From contig CM075939.1 of NCBI GenBank assembly GCA_038030265.1, positions 53,921,253 through 53,985,252 on the forward strand: 64,000 nt of DNA. The letters are read 5' to 3'. Below the pieces are notes generated by a model. The model was not told where the DNA came from and ran no database searches. It worked only from the letters and a program-made list of their open reading frames with translations. Positions within the stretch are counted from its first letter, which is position 1, and every line of letters begins with the position of its first letter. A program made the translations under genes and the position numbers. The stretch is from Corythucha ciliata (lineage: Eukaryota > Arthropoda > Insecta > Hemiptera > Tingidae). Shown here piece after piece: positions 53,394 to 63,661 of this stretch.

Positions 53394-53515
53394 GGGTAAG
53401 AGGAACCCTGTCTATCATCGAAGAGCCGAATGTTTTTGAGACTGTAATACAAGCGTCACAATTCTTTTCTCAGGGGCATTTCTTTCGTCGCGCGGACTGT
53501 ATAGTACCTACGAAG

Positions 53516-56400
53516 ATTTATGTGGGCGATATGGGCCAACACCAGAGAGCTCGCGCACAACCGAGGCTTATTTCCATCACGACGTGGCCTGCTCGAAGCC
53601 AGACAAGAAGGGCGTTCAGGACAAGTTCTTAAAGAAGGACAAGATTAGTCCTCGAGCAATAACTACGTGAAAAATTAATTTTTAATGAGCTCCTTCATAA
53701 TAGTCACAGTAATAGGCTCTGTTACATGACAGTGTTGCTTGAAATGGTTTTATGAGCCAGAATTCCCAGAGTGAAACTCCATCCTTTACTTAAAATTAAA
53801 GTTGAAAATTAATAACTTTTGACCCTGGTGGCATAGGGCTGGGTGAAGATCATAACGTAAAAAGAGCGAGGAACCCGTATCAAAACCGTTTAGGGCCACA
53901 TGAATAATCTGTCATCGAGTGTTCCTGAATCTTTTTTTTTATACATACAAATTCATTACTCCCCCTTCACATATTATTTGCTTCATCAATCACAAAATAT
54001 TGTTATTAAATATTAATACCCCCCCCCCTTCATCCAGTCATGGGAGAGCAAAATAATCATCAACAGCAAGAGGAGACGGGTATTTCTTTCCTTTGGGCTA
54101 ATTATCGGATTCCAAATAAGAAATGTACGCGTTCTGTGATCATGATAAATCGTCAGTTATCACAATTCCGCGGAAAGCTTGATGGCTGCGTGGCTAATCA
54201 ACTATAAGGGTGAAGGAAGGATTTCAAGTCGTTTTGTGTGATTTTTTTTTTTTTTTTCTTAAAGGTTAGAAGAAATGAAGTTGGCGTTGTCTGCCCGTCG
54301 TCTTTATTATTTTACTCATAACTTCAGAGTCGTACAGACAAAAAAAATAAAAATAAAAAGTAAAAACAAAATTACGACGGGATTGTAGAAGTACCAACGT
54401 CCGCACTTTGTATTCATGAGATGAAATATATTTGTTGTTGTAGGTTTGCAATGTCTTTCCAGCATCCATTCAACAATAAAAACAAATGACGTCGCGTAAC
54501 CTTTTTTTTTTTTTTTTTAAGGGACACCGAAGCTCTCCTCATCAAGTGGGATGCAATTGAGAGGCGAGAAATGTTTTGTTTTCCAATTGGTTGACACTGA
54601 AATTCTAACGTGTAGGCAGGCCGGGTCAGGAAATTGTTAGCTTATGGTTTATTTGGAATTGATGAAAATGCCCAGTTTAAGAATGTAAAGCGTGGGCCTT
54701 TTTTTTTTTTTTTTTTGTCAACTCAATGCTGTTGAACAGAAATTATGGCCATCCTAAACTCTCCTTCCGCGTCAATCTCACAGAGGGGTGTCTTTTCGTA
54801 AGCGATTCAATTTAAGTTTCGTATTTTTGCATATAATGCGTGAGATGGCGTCTTGAGAGGGTGTTGCTAATGTATTTTTCAATAACTCAATGAACCTTTA
54901 GTGTCAACAGTGGTGATTATCATTATTTTATCCACGTTTCTGTGGTTTACGTATTCAACCTTCTCTGCGATCACGTATACCAATAAAAATATTGTTTGAG
55001 AGAGAGAGAGAGAGAGAGAGTGATAGAGATAGAAAGAGGGAGAACTTCTCAACGTTTCCTTTCTATAGCCCATGAGAAGAACTTTGGGAGACTGAAAAAT
55101 AAAGATTTTTCATAAGCATGGAAAATTGATTTCGGGGTTTTCAAAACATTCCACTGTAGATACCTATACTAGGCGGCTCTATAAAGATGTACTCAACCCC
55201 CACCCTATACATCTCACCAGTCTCAACTTTTAAGAAGCTCTTGAGTGTAGGAGTTTTCAAAGGATGAAGAATAAAAAGGATTTTACGACAGGGGCCCAAG
55301 GGGTTAAAGACTTACCAGGAAAGAGGGCGAAGGAGAGGGTGAAAACATTTCCCACGAGAACAGAAAAGCTGAAACTTCCATTAAAATTGTCAATGGGGCG
55401 GCGTGTTCCTTTTTAAAACAGTTTTTACAGTGGTATAAAAGTCGATGAAGGTGAACACTAAGCCCTAAAAGGTTAATCCTCTTTCCTAGATTTAGACGTG
55501 CAAATTTTAACCTTTTTTTGATAGATTACATTTTATTACCAAAATATTTTGAAAATAGAATAATTTATTGATCATCATAAAAGGAGGGAGAATGTAAACA
55601 CCCCCCCCCCCCACCAACCCAACAATGTTTCACTTATCTGCGTATCTTAAAAGGGTACCTTCTCAAGGCACATTCTTTAAAATTGATAGTCTCAATTTCA
55701 AGCTATTTATTTAAAACAACAAACTTGGTTTATAACGATGTCTCCCATTTTTTTTTTTTTCGTATACTTTCAAAACTGTTAGCAATTTTGTATTTCATTG
55801 TTGCTAACAAACTCCTATTGTCCTCCCATGACATAAATCACGGAACCGGGCGATAAATAGCTCGAAGCTTTGAAAACAGCAACCCGCTACACCTCTCCCT
55901 TCCATCACTAATATGTTCTGTATAGGGCCGTTACTTTCATTTTTGAAACTATTCAGAAATTAAATGGGGAAATTGTCTTGGAGAAACAATGAACAGATAT
56001 ACAACAAAATGCCACTTTTAAAAAAGGACTTCCCGCCCCCTTCCACACACTTCGTCATGCATTCTTCTACACTTTTTTGAAGTCTTATGACAGGACATTA
56101 CTCGCGAGATAAAGCAATTAAGTAACCTATAGATTGTCCACGAAGTATTCAGATTAGAAACTTCAACAGACCAAACAACAACAAATCCATAATTATATTA
56201 TGAAAAATATACTTCATCGAGGAAGAAATATAGTTTCAGACCGTTTGTTATTTGCCTCAAAGATTGCCGTGCTGAAAGAATTTGCATTTGAAGTCCCAGG
56301 TCCATAAACTGCACCCAAATTGAGCGAAAATAATCTTTTTTAAAACGAAATTTCGTGAATTTGGCTCCTTTATACCCGGGGGATTTTCGCTTAAATGAAA
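53516..56400. other. 2.9 kb without recognisable gene
   Basis: Poly-T tracts lie near 53931, 54243, 54501, 54700 and 55750; a (GA)n repeat at 55000-55020; poly-C at 54020 and 55600. Open frames are short and atypical. The first 120 bases after the MULE have a coding-like stretch similar to the outer left repeat (FSQGHFFRRADCIVP). Confidence 0.45.
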
Positions 56401-56740
56401 ACACAATTTCGTGGCTTTGCCACGAACTGTTTCTTAGACAGTCTCACTTGTTTGGCTTGTTCGGAAAACCCAAATTCTAGGATTAACTAAATTGGTAAAC
56501 CAACCAGGGGCGGATTTAAAGGTAAAATGTTTAGAGGGGCTTAGCCCTGAGCTCATGACCCCCCCCCCTCTCGAAAGACCAAGTCAAATTCCAAATTTTG
56601 TTGATTTTTGCTCTCAGAACGAATTTCAAAGGTTTTCCTCGCTCAAAACGACAATGTCACAGAATTGACTTCCTAAATAGCACAGGGTTGACTCTTCACG
56701 AATGCAATTCCTCAATTCATCTTATGTCAATGTTGTCTCA
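56401..56740. other. hAT-like start and degenerate repeats
   Basis: CCAGGGGCGGATTTAAAGG near 56508 followed by C9 near 56565 has the layout of a hAT-type end. Around it are words of the TTTCGTGGCTTTG repeat type seen at 36 kb. No gene. Confidence 0.4.
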
Positions 56741-57245
56741 GAAACTGTCAATTTCGTGCTGGGGACTGTAAATTTCTAGTTGAAACTATCAGTATCGATC
56801 TAACACTGTAAATTTTGTCCTATGAGGGTCAATTTCGTCGTCAAAACTTTACCGACAGCGACATCATTCTAAAACTGCCAATTTCGCCCCACAAACTGTC
56901 AATTTCGTCCTCGAATCTGCCGATTTCTTCCTATAAACTGTGTCGAGGAATTTCGGAAACTGACGGTAAGCCCCTTCACCGGAAACAGTCGAGTACTAGA
57001 AACTGTCAATTTTGTCCTATAAACTGTCAAGTAAATGTTCAAATCTGACAATTTCGTCCTGGAAACTATCAATTGTGTTCTTCAAACCACGATTTTCAGC
57101 CTGGAAACTGTTAATTTCGTCTTTTAAACTGACAATTTCTTCCTTGCATTGTCAATTTCGTCCCTGAAACAGTCACTTTCGTCGCCAGTGTCATCCTGAA
57201 ACTGCCAATTTCATCCTATAAACTGTCAATTTCAGTAAAAATGAT
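56741..57245 (+). repeat. 21-bp minisatellite (AAACTGTCAATTTCGTCCT)
   Basis: About 22 degenerate units run head to tail, the clearest at 56880-57060 and 57110-57240. Related words occur at 3995-4070. Confidence 0.85.
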
Positions 57246-57256
57246 GAATCACGTGT

Positions 57257-57391
57257 AAAAAAGTCAAGTGTGTGCTCTCGCCCTCGTCCACGACACCTTA
57301 TGGTAGTTGTGGACGTAAAGCCCCGTTGGATAACGTCCAACTACCTCTAAGGTGTCGTGGACGAGGGCGAGAGCACACACTTTAACTTTTT
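57257..57391. repeat. Hairpin with 34-bp perfect arms
   Basis: 57267-57300 and 57348-57381 are exact reverse complements (GTGCTCTCGCCCTCGTCCAC faces GTGGACGAGGGCGAGAGCAC). The inner arms GGTAGTTGTGGACGT (57302) and ACGTCCAACTACC (57333) extend the stem after a small bulge, and the outer A/T bases pair too. It lies next to a tRNA-like SINE head and may be the body of that SINE. Confidence 0.85.
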
Positions 57392-57426
57392 AACTTTTAT
57401 ATAAGTTGACCTTTGCTCAAATAATC

Positions 57427-57507
57427 GAGCCTGTAGTGGGAATCGAATCCACTCAGCAGACGTTACCTGGACATTGAGAGTTGACGCCCTAGCGACCACG
57501 GCCTCTC
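57427..57507 (-). mobile_element. tRNA-derived SINE head
   Basis: On the minus strand an A box (GTGGTCGCTAGGGCG) and a B box (GGATTCGATTCCC) are spaced as in tRNA genes, with a GTGG/CCAC-like T stem. An anticodon stem is not well formed. Pol III would transcribe leftward into the hairpin at 57257-57391. The right part of the SINE (tail, target duplication) was not delimited. Confidence 0.65.
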
Positions 57508-58169
57508 TACTGGGCAAATTCTAGGATTCGGCTCACCAAAATACGCCATTTTGGCATTTAAAAACCCCCGTTTTGCTCGTTTTTCGCCCTTTCAAAACCT
57601 ACAATCGTGGATTTTCCTCCGGGTTCCACTTGGCGAACCCGCGTTCTAGAATAATACCTACCATGATTCAGATTATAACCATTATTCAGGTTATAATACC
57701 ATGATTCAGGTTGTAAGAAGGAGAGGGAGGTATGCATTTGTAGGTCCAATACCCTCCTACTGACATGAATCCTTGATTTTAGCGATTAAAAAGGGCTCAT
57801 CATTAAAATGATGACGCAGTTTGTTAGTCCACGGACAATGGTCAAGACTCAAGAGCGAAATGCTGCCAGGATCAAAGCGTGGGCAGCCTGGCGGCACGAA
57901 TCCAGTGTTGGGGGGGGGGGGGGGCACGTCAAAGACATTTTGCGGCAATAAGACTGAGGAAAAGCACCAATTCAAGGGCGGATCTGCAGGACCTCTCTCA
58001 TGGGGGAGGGAATCGAAATCCCTCCCCCTCTCCCAGTACACCACCAACACCTGCCCACCACACCCCTTCCCCATGTTTTGAGAGATTTTCTAAGCTCCCG
58101 GGGGGGGGGTAATTCTTCTGTCCCCCCCCCCCCCATAGATCCGCCTATGCACCAATCCATGGCGCTTCG
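57508..58169. mobile_element. Transposon end fragments with G/C runs
   Basis: TTCAGGTTATAAT repeats occur near 57665-57715, G14 at about 57910, and then the block GGGCGGATCTGCAGGACC...CTCATGGGGGAGGGAATCGAA...CCCATGTTTTGAGAGATTT...C13-ATAGATCCGCCTATG (57975-58150), homologous to 31700-31850. No gene. Apparent open frames on both strands come from the C/G-rich words. Confidence 0.5.
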
Positions 58170-58930
58170 AGTTAAACTTGAGAAATAAATCTCATTCGCG
58201 GTTGATTTCCTGTTAATTCCGGGCCGAAATTAAGAAAATGCGCTAATTAACGGTTTATAGAGTTCTTTTTCGAGGTTAAAATTTCATTTAGAACTGCGAA
58301 AAATCACTCATTTGCGGCTAAATTTAAGATGAAACGCCAATTCACAGCTGAAATTGAGAAAAGGCGCCAGTGTAATATGGTTTCTCGAACACTTCTGAAA
58401 AAGTGCTTATTCACGGCTAAAATTATGGAAAACACCCGTGCGTTGCAACGTCCGGGTCAAAATTAATGGAATTCACTAACTTGCGAATTATGAGGACCAT
58501 TTCACTGTTAAAATTTGAAGGGGAAAAAAATTTCTAAAGGCCGAATTGGGAAAAAACACTAATTAGCGGCTAAAATTGAGGGAAAACGCATTGGCAAAAT
58601 TGTCACCGTTAGTTGTGGTGTAATTGTCGTGGATAAAATTGAGAAATAGCGTTCGTCCACTGGTCAAATTAAGGAAAATCTGCTCTTTTGCGGTTGATAT
58701 TGATGGAACGCACCAAATCACGGTTAGGCGATGCTTAGTGCTGGCAGTAATTGAAATAGTAAATCAAATTTCATGGTTGTTTGAGACCTTTTCACGGCTA
58801 AAATGATGAAAATTGCCAGTTCGAGGTAGAATTGGAAAAAAAACACTCAGTTTAACCTAGAGTTAAGAAAACAAATGTCAATTCGAGGCTAAAATAGTGC
58901 TCATTCACGATTAAAATGGGGTCGGGGGGG
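58170..58930 (+). repeat. 30-bp minisatellite array
   Basis: Forward units (GCGGCTAAAATTGAGGGAAA, TTCACGGCTAAAATTATGG) run from the transposon-end fragment to a G9 run near 58925. They are followed by AACTGGATCCACACCTGTGC, shared with 35928. Confidence 0.78.
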
Positions 58931-60017
58931 GACTCTGAGCAACTCCTCTTGAGGAAAACTGGATCCACACCTGTGCTGGGCAGCTTCGCACTGGCGAAAA
59001 TATCAGATGCACCATTGCCTTTTTGCAGGCTTATAACAAGATCTTGAGGTTAGAATCACGTCAACTCACGGTCATCAAAGAATAAATTTGCACAGAAACG
59101 GCCACTATCCGTCGAAAATATTATCGGCTGGAAAACTGTCGTTTGCAGCCTTCTATTTCGGATTTTATGTAAAAAAACTGAAAACTTCTCCCCCAGGAAA
59201 GTGATACTTTTGAAGTTAAGCTTTAAATTTTAGAACTGAAACGGTAAAAGGAGCTCGTGTTTTCTCTTCCACCAAAAGTCTGGCTGGCACAGTGGGCTAA
59301 ACACGGTTTGAGCAAGCCAAAAACCCACGAATATGGAACTCGCGAATATGGTACTCCAATATAGCGAGTGAAACCCCGGAAGTTTGTCGTTTTAGTGAGC
59401 CAGAATCGCGACTATGGTGTATAAAGTTGCTAAATCCACGCAATTGTAACGTTTTTGAAAGAGGAAAACCCGCGAAGAAACTTCTCGAGCAAAAACCCAC
59501 AAAATCGCAGGGTTTTAGTGAGCTCGCATAAACGGTTTTAAATGAGAAAAACCCTAAGAATTTGTGTTTTCGTGGGCAAAATTTGTTTTTAAGTGACGCA
59601 TCACCACAAAACGGGCTTTCCAGGCCCGAAAAGACGTGATTTTTTTTTTTTTTTTCGTCAGCCACACGCACGAAAATGTTGTATACTGTGAATAATCGGC
59701 GAAATTGGTTTTTCAGTGAGCAAAAACCGAGCAATTTGTTTTTTTTAGTGAGTCAAACAAGCTAAAGTCGGATTTTAGAGCGCAAAATCAGGGAACTTGG
59801 TCTCACAATTTCGGCAACGTTGTAAAATTGGGTTTTTAGCAACATAAATTTGCGAGAGAAAATCCACAAAATTTTAGTTGTTGTGAAATTTGAGTTTGTT
59901 CAATCTGCGAAAATGGGATTTTAGTGCGAAAAATCAGAAAAATCGGTTTCCAAATTAAGTCGACCCTCGAAATCGGTTTGTCAGCAACAAACATCCGCGA
60001 ATTTTTTATTAATAGAT
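58931..60017. repeat. Fourth degenerate repeat (TTTTAGTGAGC-AAA-CCGCGAA)
   Basis: Words such as TTTTAGTGAGCCAGAATCGCG, GGGTTTTAGTGAGCTCGC and TTTTTCAGTGAGCAAAAACC (20 bases or fewer of each compared) recur about every 34-60 bases from 59290 to 60000. The array seems to resume at 63230-63360 beyond the LINE. No gene. Confidence 0.55.
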
Positions 60018-60099
60018 TTTTTTTTAATAATAATAATAATAATTTATTGTTCACACAACAGTCTGTTGTAAAACATTTTCAAATATAAGAATGTCGTTC

Positions 60100-62770
60100 T
60101 CAACAATTGCGACGAGTGGAAACGAAGTCCTCTATTGAATAGGGCGCTGCATCGATTAGAATACGCTTGACTTGTGACCGAAATGTATTTTGTGGCAGTT
60201 CTCTCATAGCAGCCGGAAGGAGGTTATGTAGAGAAGGTCCTAACACTAAGGGATCATATGCTTCTGTTCGCGATAGTCGACAGCGGTCAGGAACCAAGTC
60301 ATCCTTAAATCGCGTTTGGTGATCGTGTTTGCGAGACTGCAGCGCTCCCCGTTGAGCAAGCAGGTGTGTGTAGGACAGAACCTCCAAGATCAATGCCCCA
60401 TAAAAGGTAAGAATACCTTGCTCCTTAAAGAGAGCTCGGTAAGGAGTTCGGGGGGGCTTCCGAGCAAGAAGTCGGATAGCCTTTTTTTGTGCTTTGAACA
60501 CTCTCAGTGCATGCGGCAAATTTCCCCAGACTATTATTCCAAAAGACATCCTTGAATGAAAAAAGGGAGAAATACACAGTGCGGAGAACCCAAGACGAAA
60601 CAGAATAAGACAATCGTCGCACTACAAATAAGGATTTCGCAAGTTTAGAGCACAACGCGTCCCAAGAGCGACGAGTGTCGAACTCAATTCCTAGGAAATT
60701 AACGCTTCGAGAGTCGGCACTGCTGGAGGACAGCCCGAATGTGAGATCCTGCGTCTTCACGGAGTTAAGGACAGGGTGATTTACCTGGCACCATTCTTCC
60801 ACGCATGATGAAGCCCTGGTAACGAAATCCAATGTAGAGCCCATCGAGCAACTAGAGCAAGCGACTGTCAGATCATCGGCGTTAAGGTATGGCTGAATTC
60901 CATGCTTAGTGATATGCAACGGCAAATCATTAATGTATATGTCGTGGTCACATGCCGTAATTTGGTATTTCAAGAAATGACCAGTCATTTCATGAAGTGC
61001 GCGCTCTTCATGAAACAGTGAGGTTAGAACACCATCTGACCAGGAATTCCGGTCATTTCTTGAAATGCCAACCCGACTCACTCTGGTCATTTCTTGAAAT
61101 GACTGGTCTCATGGTGTAATCGTATCGTATTTCATGAAGTGTCCAGAGGCTGGATGCATTCACGAAGACACTGCCGCAACAGATCAAGAGCAGCCGTGGT
61201 GGTGCTCCGGCCACGACGAAAACCGTACTGACAATCCGACAAAATTGCGGAAGATTCCAAAAACGTCGAAAGACGTTCACCAACCAGAAACTCGAAGACC
61301 TTAAGCAGAACACTCTCAATGGCAATCGGCCGATAGTCCCCATAATCCTTTTTACCCTTCTTTGGAACCGGGATAACCCGAGCGAGTTAAAACGACGGTG
61401 GCACGCTACCAAGACGTACAAAGTTATTAAACACATGGCACAGGGGCTCGGAAATTTGCCCAGCAACGTGTTTTAACACGTTCCCAGTCATTCCACAGGC
61501 GTCAATCGAGTTATTCGCTTTTAACTTGTGAATGGCCGAATGAACCTCTTCCACAGAGAATTCGCCTACATCAAAACCGTCGGCTAAGCCATTCAAATTG
61601 ATCTGGCTATCGGGGGGATCGGGTGACTCCGGAACCTCGCCAGAGGGACGAGCAGCACAGTTAATAAAAAAAGAATTGAAACCGTCGGCGGTCAGCCCAG
61701 TTCCATCAGTTCCCTCGGAGCTATGGCAAGAGCTCTTCAGTTCATCATGTATCAGTTTCCAGGCTGTTTGAGACGTGTTGACTGAATTCATTATTAGGTC
61801 GTCATTATATTTTATCTTAGCTTGCCTGAGACTCCGCTGGTAATCCCTACGAGCCGACGTCAAGGCAGATCTCCACGCGTTAGCATTGCTCAGATCGCAC
61901 TGAGCGAGATGAAGGTAGGTCTCACATCGTACACGTTTCAACGCCAATTCTGGTCCATACCAAGCATATTTCTGGGTCTTCCTCAGTCTGTGCTTTCCTG
62001 AGTTCCACGGGCAGAAGACATCAACCGCATGTACGAAAGTCTTCAAAAAAAACATCTGGTATCTGATTGGGTGCAGTCGCATACATGCTCAGCCAAAACC
62101 CAGGGGAAGACAGGGTGGCTCTCAGAGAATCAAAGTTAGAGGGGTGTAGCAGCCGACGAGACAACGCGATCCATGGCCCCTGTTTACCACGGTCCGGTGG
62201 CGTGAAGCTAAACTCCAGAGCACGATGGTCAGAAAAACTCTCAGCAATCACCCCACTATGGCACCGACTAGGATGAAAATTGGTGAAAATGAAATCTATC
62301 GTGGATTTAGTTCCATTATAATGCACTCTTGTGTGTTCCGCCACTGTAGATCGAAGACCGAATTCCATAAGCACAGATAGTAGAGCTTGGCATTCAGAGC
62401 TATCGCTCCGCAAATCAACGTTGACGTCACCAACGAGTAAGGCAAACTGATCAATCAATACCGAAAACATCGTCCCGGGTGGCCTGTAAATACAACTGAC
62501 TATAGTATCGAGGCCGACGAGGCGGGCAGCGGAAATCTCGAGGCATCTCTCAATTGACAAGTCAGATAGGTGTGGCAGAGAGACAGCGGTATTAGTGTTA
62601 CGACAGAAAATAGCGGAGCCGCCATGAGAAGACTGCTGTGTAAAGGGGGGCCTCGTCCTCCCTTAGCCACAGCTCCGTCGCAGCAAACAGGACAACCTCT
62701 GGATGTGAATGAAGGAAGAAATCTACTTCCATGAATTTGTTTTGCCAACTCTGCATGTTAGAGTAAATCA
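60100..62770 (-). pseudogene. LINE ORF2 (endonuclease-RT), frameshifted and interrupted
   Basis: Endonuclease pieces: MQSWQNKFMEVDFF near 62750, ATELWL near 62690, CIYRPPG near 62480, GDVNVDLRSD near 62430, FSDHRALEF near 62240. RT pieces: DYRPIAIESVLLKVFE near 61335 and CQYGFRRGRS near 61230, then the interruption, then IYINDLPLHI near 60930 and a NADDL box near 60880. The C-terminal part (WGNLPHALRVFKAQKKAIRL near 60520) is open to 60100. RT motif A and the GVPQG box are missing where the Ginger fragment sits, so DNA was lost as well as gained. Several further indels split the frame. Confidence 0.85.
60940..61150 (+). mobile_element. Ginger-like terminal fragment inside the LINE
   Basis: It starts exactly with TGTCGTGGTCACATGCCGTAATTTGG-type sequence (first 15 bases like the 15506 end) and follows the right inverted repeat of the Ginger element inward: GCGCGCTCTTC, GGTTAGAACACCATCTGACC, then GTGTAAT and ATTTCATGAAGTGTCCAG, the last matching 18473-18486. 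Palindromes have drifted to CATTTCTTGAAATG. Only one end is present, so this is a truncated copy. Confidence 0.8.
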
Positions 62771-62838
62771 GTTTCAGTGTCGATGAGTTTGGAACGATTT
62801 GTTCAGATCCCGCCTCACACTTTTCCAGTCAACTCTGA

Positions 62839-63110
62839 CGTGACGGCAACGGTGGAAATGGCAGAGAAGGCGCAATGAGGGCTCCACTTGGCCATGATGC
62901 AGGTTCGATTATTTTCGGGTAGAGTGACTCGCTAACCAAAATTCGAAATGAAGAATATGTGTCAAATTTAGTTGGCAGTTTGTAACATTCAGCATCATTA
63001 ATGCTCAGCGGAGAGAGAAGAGAAAGGATATCAGATACCTTCGTGGAAGGTGAGAACCTTGAAACGAATACTCCTTTTTTTTAGCTATCACTAAAGAGCC
63101 ATCGCCTGCC
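62839..63110 (-). pseudogene. LINE ORF1 C-terminus
   Basis: On the minus strand, KGVFVSRFSPSTKVSDIL and then, after a one-base frame change, YKLPTKFDTYSSFRILVSES and WPSGALIAP end at a stop near 62839. This resembles the C-terminal RRM-like part of ORF1 in CR1-group insect LINEs (FVSRF...K...YSSF...WP-G). The rest of ORF1 is absent or unrecognisable upstream of 63115. Confidence 0.6.
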
Positions 63111-63115
63111 TCTCC

Positions 63116-63660
63116 TGATCCAAAGAAAGTTTTACTTTTACTATTTGTCTTTCTTGTTACTTGTAAAAAGTCATTAAAAGTGAAGAAAAGTTATTAAAAG
63201 TGGTGTCTTAGTGGTTGAAATCTGAGATGTTGCTTGCTTAGTGAGACAGACCACCGAGAATGGTCTTGTAGTGTGCGAAATTGTGTTCTTACCAGAATAA
63301 AAAGCAGCGATATTGGTGTTAGAGAGCGGAATTTGATGAATTAGTTCTGTTGCTGAGCAAGTCCTGCGAAAGTTTTAAAGATTAAATATGTGGCAGTCCG
63401 GTTGGATTTTAAATTTTTAATGGAATTTGGGGATGGGCATCAGCTGCCCCACGAAATCTGCGCTATTGATTCCAGGGTAGTGATGGGTCAAGGGAAAAAA
63501 CCCAATATGAATATTCCCGGTTTTTCCCAAGAAAGTATTTTCCCACCCGAATTGGGTTTTTATTCGTTCAATGTAAATAGAACTAATCACAGCAAAAATT
63601 TAGAGAATTCAGCCTCGAAGCGTAAGTTTTTTTCCTCGCGCAGCCTCTTGTAACCTTTCC
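63116..63660. other. No gene; repeat remnant and hAT-like word
   Basis: Words of the GTGAGACAGACC/TTAGAGAGCGGAATT type near 63240-63340 suggest the array left of the LINE continues here. GTAGTGATGGGTCAAGGG followed by AAAAAACCCAAT and AACC-rich inverted words near 63480-63560 resemble a small transposon end. Open frames are not convincing. Confidence 0.4.
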
Positions 63661-63661
63661 C

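Larger units (their letters stand above)
47165..53515 (+). mobile_element. MULE (Mutator-like) transposon with nested hAT-like element
   Basis: The inner 83 bases of the inverted repeats (47313-47395 and 53311-53393) differ at only three positions. Weaker similarity continues outward to about 47165 and 53515. The transposase gene lies just inside the left repeat. If the ends are taken at 47313/53393, the flanking 9-mers GGGTGACTG and GGGTAAGAG match at 6 of 9. The outward similarity makes that boundary uncertain. Without the nested 2.9-kb element the MULE would be about 3.3-3.5 kb. Confidence 0.82.
60018..63115 (-). mobile_element. Decayed LINE with ATT-repeat tail
   Basis: On the minus strand the element runs from an ORF1 C-terminus (about 63110) through ORF2 to an (ATT)n tail (AATAATAATAAT at 60025-60045 on the plus strand). 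It is interrupted by a Ginger terminal fragment at 60940-61150. Target duplication was not found. The clade is probably within the CR1/Jockey group. Confidence 0.8.

Noticed and set aside
57267..57381. microRNA precursor
   Set aside because: Arms are too perfect and too close to a tRNA-type SINE head; without small-RNA data a SINE or foldback origin is simpler.
57821..58188. Several overlapping Pro/Gly-rich open frames on both strands
   Set aside because: They arise from C and G runs of a transposon end that also occurs at 31.7 kb with different frames.
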